Assembly: GCA_903861185.1 (NCBI GenBank)
Contig: CAIOTK010000482.1
Location: 1 to 46,701 of the forward strand
Direction: 5' to 3'
DNA length: 46,701 nucleotides
Source: an uncultured Opitutia bacterium
Lineage (GTDB): Bacteria > Verrucomicrobiota > Verrucomicrobiia > Opitutales > Opitutaceae
In this document: positions 30,197-38,757 of the stretch, piece after piece
Layout: each line of letters opens with the position of its first letter
Position numbering within the stretch: the stretch's first letter is position 1
Made by a program: the position numbers and the translations under genes
Notes under the pieces: generated by a model
What the model saw: the letters and a program-made list of their open reading frames with translations, nothing else
Database searches by the model: none
Told to the model about the DNA's origin: nothing

Positions 30197-31054
30197 ATGC
30201 ACTTCGACAAGCCGACGTACACCGTGCGGAAGGTCCGGAAGAAGGACATCCCGAAGGGTCTCTACACCAAAGACCCTAGTTCGGGGGACATCCTCTTCAA
30301 CAAAGAGCTGGAGGACAATCAGATGGTATCGCCGAAGAGCGGCCATCATTTCCCCGTCGGCGCTAGGACGCGGATCGCGCACCTTTTCGATCCGGACTCC
30401 TTCGTTGAGTGTGATGCCGCTATCCGCTCCAGCGACCCCCTTAAGTTTGTCGACTCTCAGCCCTACCCGGAACGCATCCGGCGGTATGAGAAGGAAAGCG
30501 GTCTGACGGAGGCAGTAATTAGCGGAACCGGCCGGATTCACGGCCTAGAGGTGGCGGTGGCCGTGATGGATTTCCGGTTCTGTGGCGGCGCGATGGGCGC
30601 GGCGGCCGGGGAAAAGATCACCCGAGCGATTGAGCTGGCCCGGATCCGCGGCCTGCCCTGCATCATTTTCAGCGCCTCCGGCGGCGCACGGATGCAGGAG
30701 GGCATCTACTCCCTGATGCAGATGGCCAAGACCAGCGCCGCTCTCGGCCGGCTCGCCGAGGCTGGATTGCCGTTTATCTCCGTGCTCACCCATCCGACGA
30801 TGGGCGGTGTCACCGCTAGCTTCGCCACCCTCGGGGATGTGATCCTCGCCGAACCGGGCGCACTGGTTGGCTTCGCGGGCGCGCGGGTGATCAAAGACAC
30901 GACCAAGCAGACGCTGCCCGCCGGTTTCCAAACGGCCGAATTTCTCCTGAAACACGGGCTGATCGACCAGATTGTGCCGCGCCTCGAGCTGCGCGGACGC
31001 CTGCACTTGCTGCTGACGGCCCTCCACGCGCGCCGACGGCCGACGGCGCGGTGA
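30197..31054 (+). CDS. accD: Acetyl-CoA carboxylase carboxyltransferase subunit beta, lacking canonical zinc-ribbon cysteines
   Basis: IPKGLYTKDPSSGDILFNKELEDNQMVSPKSGHHFPVGARTRIAHLFD aligns to the AccD N-terminus; GGAMGAAAGEKITRAIELA; FSASGGARMQEGIYSLMQMAKTSAAL; HPTMGGVTASFA. Confidence 0.95.
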   Translation: MHFDKPTYTVRKVRKKDIPKGLYTKDPSSGDILFNKELEDNQMVSPKSGHHFPVGARTRIAHLFDPDSFVECDAAIRSSDPLKFVDSQPYPERIRRYEKESGLTEAVISGTGRIHGLEVAVAVMDFRFCGGAMGAAAGEKITRAIELARIRGLPCIIFSASGGARMQEGIYSLMQMAKTSAALGRLAEAGLPFISVLTHPTMGGVTASFATLGDVILAEPGALVGFAGARVIKDTTKQTLPAGFQTAEFLLKHGLIDQIVPRLELRGRLHLLLTALHARRRPTAR

Positions 31055-32322
31055 GCCTAGGTTACGCCGAGGTCGCTGCCCGCCTCTGCGCCCGACGGGC
31101 CGAGGGCCCCCGCTTCGGGATCGACCGGATGCGGTTGCTGGCCGCCGCCCTCGGACATCCCGAGCGGGCCGTGCCCTGCATGCACGTCGCAGGTACCAAC
31201 GGCAAGGGCTCCGTCGCCGCGATGCTTGACGCCATCCTGCGGGCAGCCGGCTGGCGCACCGGGATGTACACCTCGCCGCACCTTGTGCACCTGGGGGAAC
31301 GGGTGCAGGTGGATCGCCATTCGCTCACCGAGGAGGAGATCATGGCCTACGTCAGGGAGCTAGAGCCGGTCGTTGCGCGGCTCGGTGCGTTGGACGTGGG
31401 CGACGCCCCCGCTTTCTTTGAACTGATGACCGCGATGGCTTTCCTCCAGTTCGCGCGGAAAGGCTGCGACGTATCCGTCATCGAGGTCGGTCTCGGGGGA
31501 AGGCTAGACGCGACCACCATCGTGACGCCCGAGGTCGCCGTCATCACCTCCATTGCGATGGACCACTGCGAGATCCTCGGCGACACCCTCGGCCAGATCG
31601 CCGCGGAGAAGGCCGGCATCATCAAGCCGGGCCGGCCGCTGGTGGTAGGCCGGGTTCCGTCGGAAGCCGAGGAAGTGATTGCGAACATCGCCGCGGAGCG
31701 CGGGGCGCCCGTGCACTGGGTCCGCCGGGTCTACGGGGATGATCTCGGGGCCTACCCGCGGACCAGCCTAGAGGGGGATTACCAGCGCTGGAACGCCGCA
31801 ACCGCGACCCTAGCGGCCGAGGCGCTCGACGCCCACTGGCGCATTTCCCCCGCCGTCATCCGTGCCGGTTTGGCCGCGGTGGACTGGCCCGGCCGTTGGC
31901 AGCGCACCCGGGCGTGTGAGCGGTTGGTCATCCTCGACTCCTCCCACAATCCGGAGGGGGCGTCGGTGCTATCCTCCAATCTAGCGAGATTGGTGGCTGA
32001 GACCGGCCAGCGCCCGTTGGTGATCACGGGCATCTTGGGGACGATCCGCGCCCGGCCCCTGCTCGCCGCGATTGCAGAGCACGCCTCGGAAATCGTGTTG
32101 GTGCCGCCCGACCAACCCCGCGCGTGCTCCGTCGAGGAGTTGCGCGCCTTGATCCCCGCGTCCTTTGCCGGCCCCGTCCGGGCGGGACGCGTTGAGGCGC
32201 TATTCCCGGCCCCTGGCCGGTGCACCGCGGGCTCGCCCAACGGCGTCGTGGTAGTCACGGGCTCCCTGTACCTGCTTGGGGAGGTGTTGACCCGCTTTGG
32301 TCCCACAGACGGCAACGGCTGA
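31051..32322 (+). CDS. folC: Folylpolyglutamate/dihydrofolate synthase
   Basis: MHVAGTNGKGSVAAMLDAIL; TGMYTSPHLVHLGERVQVD; VIEVGLGGRLDATTIV; AGIIKPG; LDSSHNPEGA. GTGA overlap with accD. Confidence 0.94.
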   Translation: MSLGYAEVAARLCARRAEGPRFGIDRMRLLAAALGHPERAVPCMHVAGTNGKGSVAAMLDAILRAAGWRTGMYTSPHLVHLGERVQVDRHSLTEEEIMAYVRELEPVVARLGALDVGDAPAFFELMTAMAFLQFARKGCDVSVIEVGLGGRLDATTIVTPEVAVITSIAMDHCEILGDTLGQIAAEKAGIIKPGRPLVVGRVPSEAEEVIANIAAERGAPVHWVRRVYGDDLGAYPRTSLEGDYQRWNAATATLAAEALDAHWRISPAVIRAGLAAVDWPGRWQRTRACERLVILDSSHNPEGASVLSSNLARLVAETGQRPLVITGILGTIRARPLLAAIAEHASEIVLVPPDQPRACSVEELRALIPASFAGPVRAGRVEALFPAPGRCTAGSPNGVVVVTGSLYLLGEVLTRFGPTDGNG

Positions 32323-32368
32323 ATCTTGGCGCTCGATTCGGCGTCCCCTCGAGGCATAACGCTGCGGG

Positions 32369-34078
32369 ATGCGCTTCCCGTCGCTACTCCTCCTCTGTTT
32401 ACTCGCCTTCACCGTCGTGCGTCTGCGGGCGGCGCTCCCCGTCACGCTGTCCCCCGTCGAAGGCCGTGGCGGAATGGTCGTGGCCGGGCATCCTGAGGCC
32501 GCCGCCGCCGGTTTGGCGGTACTGCGGGCCGGCGGCAACGCGATCGACGCGGCGGTGGCCACCTCCTTGGCCGTGGGCGTAGCCGAGCCTTACGGCTCCG
32601 GCCTCGGCGGCAAACTGATGTTCCTTTACCACGAAGCGCGCACCGGACGCACCTACGCCATCGATGCGATGGACGCCGCCGGTTCGGTCAACGTGGCCGC
32701 CTACCTTAAGCGTCCCGCCACCGCCCGGAGCTATGGCTACGCGGAAGTCTGTGTGCCCGGGCTGGCCGCAGGTCTGTGGACCGCCCATCAGCGCTGGGGA
32801 CGCCTCCCCTGGGCTGCGACGATTGATCCCGCGATCCGTCTTGCCCGCACAGGCTTCGAAGTCCTGCCGAAGTCCCGGGAACAGTTTCAAGAACAGGAAC
32901 GCAAGCTACGCCGGGGCGACGCAGAAATCGCCCGACTTTACCTGCCTGGCGGACAACTCCCCGCGGTCGGCAGCCGCCTCCCGAACGAGGATCTCGCGCG
33001 GACGATGGAGCTGCTGGCGCGCGACGGACGGGATGGATTTTATCGTGGAAGCGTGGCGGCAGCCTTAGTCCGTGCGGCACAGGCCGGCGGCGGTTGGCTC
33101 TCCGCAGAGGATCTGGCCGGCTACGAGGCCCGCGTGGTCGAGCCGCTTTCGGTCACCATCCGCGGCTACACGCTCTTCGCCGGCCCGCCGCCCACCAGCG
33201 GGGCCACGCTCTTTCTCCCGATCCTAAAGGCCCTCGAAGTCGGTGGGCTCGCGCCCGCCCCGCTACGCTCCGGCGAAAACCTCGACCTCCTCGGCCGCCA
33301 TTGGCGCGCCGCCCTGCCGGACGTTCTACGCACGGTCGGTGACGTGCCTGCCTCTCGGTTCCAGGTCGAGCGCCTGCTCGCGCCTGAAGCCATCGAGGGC
33401 CTGCGCGCCCGCGCCCAACCCGCCCCCGCGAAACCCGCCCGCAAGGTCGCCTCGGCTCGCGCTCGGCAGGATGACTTCCCGTTTGCGGAAAGCGCGCAGG
33501 CCGCGACCACGCATTTCCTCGTCGCAGATCGGGAGGGGAACGTGGTCTCAGCGACCCAGTCCCAGAGCCTTCACTTTGGCGCCGGCGTCGTGCCGCCAGG
33601 TACCGGAGTGGTGATGAACAACTCGATGAGTAACTTCGCGACCACGGATTTGCGGAGCCCGAATTACGTGGCGCCCGGCCGCCGCTCGCGCAGCACGATC
33701 GGCCCGACGATCGCGGTCCGGGATGGCAGGGTCGCATTCGCCTTGGGATTGCCGGGGTCCGCCCGCATTCCGACGGGGCTGCTGCAGGTGCTCACGGACC
33801 ACCTGCTGCTGGGCCGTCCGCTGGAAGAGGCTATCGGTGACACCCGGTTCCACTTCCAATCCGCGGAGGGCGATGGATCGGATCAGCTCGAGGCCGAGGC
33901 TTCGCTGCCGGACGCCGTCGCAGAGCAGCTCCGTGCGCTGGGCTGGAAGGTTGTTCTCCGCGAACCCGCGGGCACGGGCCGACATTTCGGGGGCGTGAAC
34001 GCAATCGAGGTGCGTCCGGATGGGACGCTGCGCGGGTTGGCCGATCCGCGGCGCACGAACGCGGCAAGCGGGTTCTGA
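32369..34078 (+). CDS. ggt: Gamma-glutamyltransferase
   Basis: Signal peptide; GGMVVAGHPEAAAAGLAVLRAGGNAIDAAVATSLAVGVAEPYGSGLGG; AATTHFLVADREGNVVSATQS autoprocessing site. Confidence 0.9.
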   Translation: MRFPSLLLLCLLAFTVVRLRAALPVTLSPVEGRGGMVVAGHPEAAAAGLAVLRAGGNAIDAAVATSLAVGVAEPYGSGLGGKLMFLYHEARTGRTYAIDAMDAAGSVNVAAYLKRPATARSYGYAEVCVPGLAAGLWTAHQRWGRLPWAATIDPAIRLARTGFEVLPKSREQFQEQERKLRRGDAEIARLYLPGGQLPAVGSRLPNEDLARTMELLARDGRDGFYRGSVAAALVRAAQAGGGWLSAEDLAGYEARVVEPLSVTIRGYTLFAGPPPTSGATLFLPILKALEVGGLAPAPLRSGENLDLLGRHWRAALPDVLRTVGDVPASRFQVERLLAPEAIEGLRARAQPAPAKPARKVASARARQDDFPFAESAQAATTHFLVADREGNVVSATQSQSLHFGAGVVPPGTGVVMNNSMSNFATTDLRSPNYVAPGRRSRSTIGPTIAVRDGRVAFALGLPGSARIPTGLLQVLTDHLLLGRPLEEAIGDTRFHFQSAEGDGSDQLEAEASLPDAVAEQLRALGWKVVLREPAGTGRHFGGVNAIEVRPDGTLRGLADPRRTNAASGF

Positions 34079-34134
34079 GCGCGGACAAAAGCCTTGCCAA
34101 GCGCGGGGTGAGTCCCTGTGTTTGAACACTTTCC

Positions 34135-34329
34135 ATGCAAAAGACCAAGAAGTCCATTGCCAAGCGGTTCAAACTCACCGCCCGCGGCAAGCTCGTGCGC
34201 CGCACGCCCGGCTTCCGTCACTTGCTTGGCTCGAAGAGCACGAAGCAAAAGCGTCGTGCGACCCGGGACAAGCTGGTGGCCGCCGGCCACGCGGAGGCGC
34301 TCAAGCGCGCCCTACCGTTCGGTCTCTGA
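34135..34329 (+). CDS. rpmI: 50S ribosomal protein L35
   Basis: 64 aa, MQKTKKSIAKRFKLTARGKLVRRTPGFRHLLGSKSTKQKRR. Confidence 0.96.
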   Translation: MQKTKKSIAKRFKLTARGKLVRRTPGFRHLLGSKSTKQKRRATRDKLVAAGHAEALKRALPFGL

Positions 34330-34414
34330 ACGGTTCGTCACCCATCCCATCAACCGCTCCCGGGGGTGAATCCCCAGCCGACCTCCGGGCGCATAAAAAA
34401 AGGAATCCACCAAC

Positions 34415-34798
34415 ATGGCTCGTGCAACTAATGGTCCCGCGTCGCGCAAGCGGCGCAAAAAAGTGCTGAAGTACGCCAAGGGCTACTTCGGCAATAAATC
34501 GAAGCTGTTCCGCTACGCCAAAGAAGCGGTCCAGCACGCTTGGCAGTACGCCTATGCCGCCCGTCGCAAGAAGAAGGGCGACTTCCGCGGTCTCTGGATC
34601 GTGCGCCTCAATGCCGCGTGCCGCAACGCCGGCATCAGCTACAGCCGCTTCATCGAGGGGCTGAAGGCCGCCAACATCGGCCTCGACCGTAAGGTCCTCA
34701 GCGACCTCGCAATCCGCGACGAAGTAGCCTTCAATGCCCTCGTCCGCCAGGCGCAGGCGGCCCTGAAGGCCAAGGCTTCCGCGCCGAAGACCGCCTGA
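34415..34798 (+). CDS. rplT: 50S ribosomal protein L20
   Basis: MARATNGPASRKRRKKVLKYAKGYFGNKSKLFRYAKEAVQHAWQYAYAARRKKKGDFRGLWIVRLNAACRNAGISYSRFIEGL. Confidence 0.97.
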   Translation: MARATNGPASRKRRKKVLKYAKGYFGNKSKLFRYAKEAVQHAWQYAYAARRKKKGDFRGLWIVRLNAACRNAGISYSRFIEGLKAANIGLDRKVLSDLAIRDEVAFNALVRQAQAALKAKASAPKTA

Positions 34799-34835
34799 GG
34801 CCCGCCGGGGTCGCCCCGGTTTCCCTCACCCGCTG

Positions 34836-34878
34836 AAGGACGGGTTCCGCGCCCGCGGGACCCGTCCTTTCTTTTTTC
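34836..34878 (+). terminator. Rho-independent terminator between rplT and pheS
   Basis: 10-bp perfect stem AAGGACGGGT (34836-34845) / ACCCGTCCTT (34860-34869) followed by a T-rich tract (TTTCTTTTTT). Confidence 0.88.
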
Positions 34879-34946
34879 CGTTCCCGCCCGCGCAGGCTTC
34901 CCTCCCTCCGCCGCTTCCCCCACGCTCTCGTTCCCGAATTCATCGT

Positions 34947-35990
34947 ATGCAAGCGCAACTCCAAGCCGTCCTCGCGAAGGCCGCCGTCGAGCTTCCTGCC
35001 GTCCACCTCCGGCCTGAGCTCGAGGCCGCGAAGGCCCGCTACGTCGGCCCCAACGGGGAATTTACCGCCCTGATGAAGCAGATGGGCGCGGTCCCCAAGG
35101 AGGAGCGTCCCGCGGCGGGCAGACTCATCAACGAGGCCAAAGGACGGCTGCAGGCTCTCCTCGACGAGGCCCTCGCCCGCATCGCCGCTGCCGAGCTTTC
35201 CGCCCAACTCGGCCCCGCGATCGATCCGACGCTGCCGGCGCCGGATCCGGGCCCCGGCACTCGCCACCCGCTCACCCTTGTCCGCGAGGAGATGTGCCGC
35301 ATCCTCCGCAAGGTCGGTTTCTCCGTCGCAGATGGTCCCGAGGTCGAGAGTGAGTATTACTGCTTCGACGCGCTCAACACTCCCGCCGACCACCCCGCTC
35401 GCGACGAGAAGGACACGTTTTACCTCCCCGCGGACGCCCGTTTCGGCAACGTAAGCAAGAAGGACCCCGCCGAGCGCTACCTCCTCCGCACACACACTTC
35501 GTCGGTCCAAATCCGTACGATGCTGCGCGGCGAGCCGCCGATCCGCATCGTGTCTCCGGGGCGCGTTTACCGGCGGGACACGACCGACGCCACCCACAGC
35601 GCAAACTTCCACCAGCTCGAGTGCCTTTACGTCGATCGCAACGTCACGGTGCGGGACCTGAAGGCGCTGCTCGACCACATCTTCGCCGCCCTACTCGGTA
35701 AGGACACGCGCACCCGCTTCCGCCCACACTACTTCGGATACACCGAGCCAAGCTTCGAGGTCGACCTCGCCGCGACGCACCTGCCCCGGGTCAATAAGCC
35801 CTGGATCGAGATCGGTGGCTGCGGAATGGTCGATCCCTCGGTGTTTGCCGCCGTCGGTTACGACCCGGAACGTTGGACTGGTTACGCCTTCGGCATGGGC
35901 CTCGAACGCTTGGCCATGCTCCTCTACGGCATCGATGACATCCGCTATTTTTACCAGAACGACGCCCGCTTCCTGCGGCAGTTCGCCTGA
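34947..35990 (+). CDS. pheS: Phenylalanine--tRNA ligase subunit alpha
   Basis: RHPLTLVREEMCRILRKVGFSVADGPEVESEYYCFDALNTPADHPARDEKDTFYL; class II motifs; GCGMVDPSVF; FGMGLERLAMLLYGIDDIRYFYQNDARFLRQF. Confidence 0.97.
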   Translation: MQAQLQAVLAKAAVELPAVHLRPELEAAKARYVGPNGEFTALMKQMGAVPKEERPAAGRLINEAKGRLQALLDEALARIAAAELSAQLGPAIDPTLPAPDPGPGTRHPLTLVREEMCRILRKVGFSVADGPEVESEYYCFDALNTPADHPARDEKDTFYLPADARFGNVSKKDPAERYLLRTHTSSVQIRTMLRGEPPIRIVSPGRVYRRDTTDATHSANFHQLECLYVDRNVTVRDLKALLDHIFAALLGKDTRTRFRPHYFGYTEPSFEVDLAATHLPRVNKPWIEIGGCGMVDPSVFAAVGYDPERWTGYAFGMGLERLAMLLYGIDDIRYFYQNDARFLRQFA

Positions 35991-36011
35991 GCGATCCTTT
36001 CCTCTTCCGGC

Positions 36012-38465
36012 ATGAAAGTCTCCCTGAACTGGCTGCGCGATTACGTCCCCCTTACGGCCTCCCCGGAGGAGATCGCGCGGGCCATCACCTTCCTCGGCTT
36101 TGAGGTCGAGGGCATTCATTCTACTGCGGCGCCCAGGCTGGAACACGTCGTGGTCGGTGAGATCCTCACCCGCGCTCGCCATCCCAACGCGGACAAACTC
36201 TCCATCTGCACGGTCGACGTAGGCCCTGCAGGTGGAATTAAGACGATCGTCTGCGGCGCCTCGAACTGCGACGCCGGTCACCGGGTGCTCGTGGCCCTAC
36301 CCGGCGCCGTACTGCCTGGGAACTTTGCCATTAAGGCGTCCAAGATCCGCGGCCAAGCCTCCGAGGGGATGATGTGCTCCGCCGACGAGCTCGGCCTGAC
36401 GGGTGACCACGCTGGGCTGCTGGTGTTGGCGGACCGTCCTGCCCTCGGTTTGCCGATCCAGGAGGCGCTCCCGGGAGGGGACACCATCCTCGACCTAGAG
36501 ATCACGCCGAACCGTCCGGACTGCCAGTGCCACCTCGGGATCGCCCGTGAACTCGCCGCCTGGTTCCGCCTGCCGCTCACTTATCCGCAGGAACGCTTCC
36601 GCGGGGATGTCTCCGCCGCGCCGCAGCGCCCGGATCTGCTCGCTGGAGTCGAAGTTCGGAGCCCGGAGGACTGCCCTTATTATTCCGCCCACGTAGTTTT
36701 CGGCATCAAGGTAGGACCGAGTCCGACTTGGTTGCAGGACCGCCTGCGCGCCGTGGGCCTGCGTCCCATCAACAACGTGGTCGACGCCACGAACTACGTG
36801 ATGCTCGAGACCGGCCAGCCGCTGCACGCCTTCGACGCCCACCGGCTCGAAGGTCGGCGCATCGTCGTTCGTCCGGCCGCTGAGGGGGAACGATTGGTGA
36901 CGCTGGACGGCAAGGAACGCACCTTGGACGCGAGGACGCTCGTGATCGCCGATGCCGCACGCGCGGTGGTGGTCGCCGGGGTGATGGGGGGGCAGGACTC
37001 CGGGGTGACAGCTGACACCACTGATTTGGTGCTCGAATGCGCGGTTTTCCGGCGGCAGGCCATTCGCGCGGCCTCCCGCCGCCTCGGGCTTTCGACGGAC
37101 TCATCCTACCGATACGAGCGCGGGGTGGATCCGCACGGCGCGCCGGAAGCGGCGTGGCGCGCCATCGATCTGATTCTGGAAATCGCCGGTGGCGTCGTGG
37201 CCGGCCCAGCCTTTACGATCGGGGGCGATGTCCCTTGGTCCCGTGAAATCGTGGTCACCCACGACTACATCACCGAACGCCTTGGGTTCGATGTGCCGGC
37301 CCCCGAGATGCGCGCCGCCTTCGAGGCCCTTGAGCTGAGGGTTACCCGCGAGGAGGAAACCGCGCAACCCGCGCGTGGTCCCGCGTGGACCGTCGCCATC
37401 CCCAGTTGGCGGGACGACCTAGACCGACCGATCGACTTGGTGGAGGAAGTCCTGCGGCTGCATGGCACCGAACGGATCCCGGCGGCGACGGTCGTCGCAC
37501 CTGGGCTCGCCGCCGAAGACGATCCCATCGTGCGTTTCAACCGCCAGGCGACCGACTATCTGGTCGGCCACGATTTCCACGAGTGCGTCAATTACACCCT
37601 GCGTCCGGCCCGCGAGGTGACCGAGTGGGCGCTCCCGGCGGAACTGCCCCGGCTGGCGCTCGCCAATCCCTTCGTCGATGACCAGACGCATCTTCGCTCG
37701 TCGCTGATCGGCGGCCTGCTGGAATCCCTGCGGCTGAACCAGGCCCGGGGCGTTCCCGTGGCGCGCCTAGCGGAAACCGGCCGAGTCTTCCTCGAGCGGG
37801 AAGGGCAGATCCTTGAGTGCATCGCCGCCGCCTTCGTCCTCGCCGAATCGGCCGGGGAACGCTCCTGGCTGCGGCGCGAGTCCGCTGACTTCTTCACCGT
37901 GCGACACCACGTCGCAGCCCTCGCCAGCCTAGCTGGGCTCCGGATTGGCGACCTGCTTCCCGCCGCGGCCCCTGGATGGCAGGCGGGACACGCGGCGCAG
38001 GCAGCGGATCCGCGGCGAGGGTGGTGGGTCAGCGCCGGCCTCGTGGATCTGGCACTTGCCCGCTCGCTTGGCATCGATGGGCGTGTGCAAGCAGGCTTTG
38101 TCGCGTTGCTGCCCGAACTGCTGCCGTCGCGTGCTGGGGTGCGCCGCTTTCAGGACTTCAGCCTCTTCCCGGCTGCCCTTCGAGATCTCGCCCTCATCGT
38201 GCCAGAGGCGACCCCAGCAGGGGAGGTGGCTGCCCGCGTTGAACGCGCGGCGCGGCAGGCGGCGGCCGCGAGCTTTACCTTCGAGGGGGCCAGCGTCTTC
38301 GACGTCTATCGCGGCCCGGGTTTGCCCGACGGGCACAAGAGCTTGGCGTTCAACCTCGTCTTCCGCGGTAAGGACAGGACGCTCACCGACGACGAGGTGA
38401 ACGCGGCCTTCCAGCGCTTGCAGGTCGAGGCGCTAGCAGGCACCTCTTGGCAAATCCGCCGTTGA
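36012..38465 (+). CDS. pheT: Phenylalanine--tRNA ligase subunit beta
   Basis: MKVSLNWLRDYVPLTASPEEIARAITFLGFEVEGI; tRNA-bind domain; VVDATNYVMLETGQPLHAFDA; FDX-ACB C-terminus. Confidence 0.97.
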   Translation: MKVSLNWLRDYVPLTASPEEIARAITFLGFEVEGIHSTAAPRLEHVVVGEILTRARHPNADKLSICTVDVGPAGGIKTIVCGASNCDAGHRVLVALPGAVLPGNFAIKASKIRGQASEGMMCSADELGLTGDHAGLLVLADRPALGLPIQEALPGGDTILDLEITPNRPDCQCHLGIARELAAWFRLPLTYPQERFRGDVSAAPQRPDLLAGVEVRSPEDCPYYSAHVVFGIKVGPSPTWLQDRLRAVGLRPINNVVDATNYVMLETGQPLHAFDAHRLEGRRIVVRPAAEGERLVTLDGKERTLDARTLVIADAARAVVVAGVMGGQDSGVTADTTDLVLECAVFRRQAIRAASRRLGLSTDSSYRYERGVDPHGAPEAAWRAIDLILEIAGGVVAGPAFTIGGDVPWSREIVVTHDYITERLGFDVPAPEMRAAFEALELRVTREEETAQPARGPAWTVAIPSWRDDLDRPIDLVEEVLRLHGTERIPAATVVAPGLAAEDDPIVRFNRQATDYLVGHDFHECVNYTLRPAREVTEWALPAELPRLALANPFVDDQTHLRSSLIGGLLESLRLNQARGVPVARLAETGRVFLEREGQILECIAAAFVLAESAGERSWLRRESADFFTVRHHVAALASLAGLRIGDLLPAAAPGWQAGHAAQAADPRRGWWVSAGLVDLALARSLGIDGRVQAGFVALLPELLPSRAGVRRFQDFSLFPAALRDLALIVPEATPAGEVAARVERAARQAAAASFTFEGASVFDVYRGPGLPDGHKSLAFNLVFRGKDRTLTDDEVNAAFQRLQVEALAGTSWQIRR

Positions 38466-38469
38466 GCCG

Positions 38470-38757
38470 ATGAACTCCTCGGAACTCGACCTCGACGCGC
38501 TGGCCCGCTTGGCGCGGCTCGCGCTCACACCGGAGGAAAAGGCCACTTTCCAGCGACAGCTCGCTGATCTGCTCCAGCACATCGAGCGCCTCTCCCAAGT
38601 TGATGTCACCGGGGTCGAACCTTCCGCGCACGCCCACCCACTGCAGAACGTGTGGCAGGAGGATGAGCCCCAGCCCGGCCTCCCACCCGCAGAGGCGCTG
38701 CGCAACGCGCCAGCTCGGCGCGACCAGATGATCGCGGTACCCAAGGTCGTCGAATGA
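38470..38757 (+). CDS. gatC: Asp/Glu-tRNA amidotransferase subunit C
   Basis: LDLDALARLARLALTPEEKATFQRQLADLLQHIERLSQVDVTGVEPSAH...; position before gatA. Confidence 0.94.
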   Translation: MNSSELDLDALARLARLALTPEEKATFQRQLADLLQHIERLSQVDVTGVEPSAHAHPLQNVWQEDEPQPGLPPAEALRNAPARRDQMIAVPKVVE

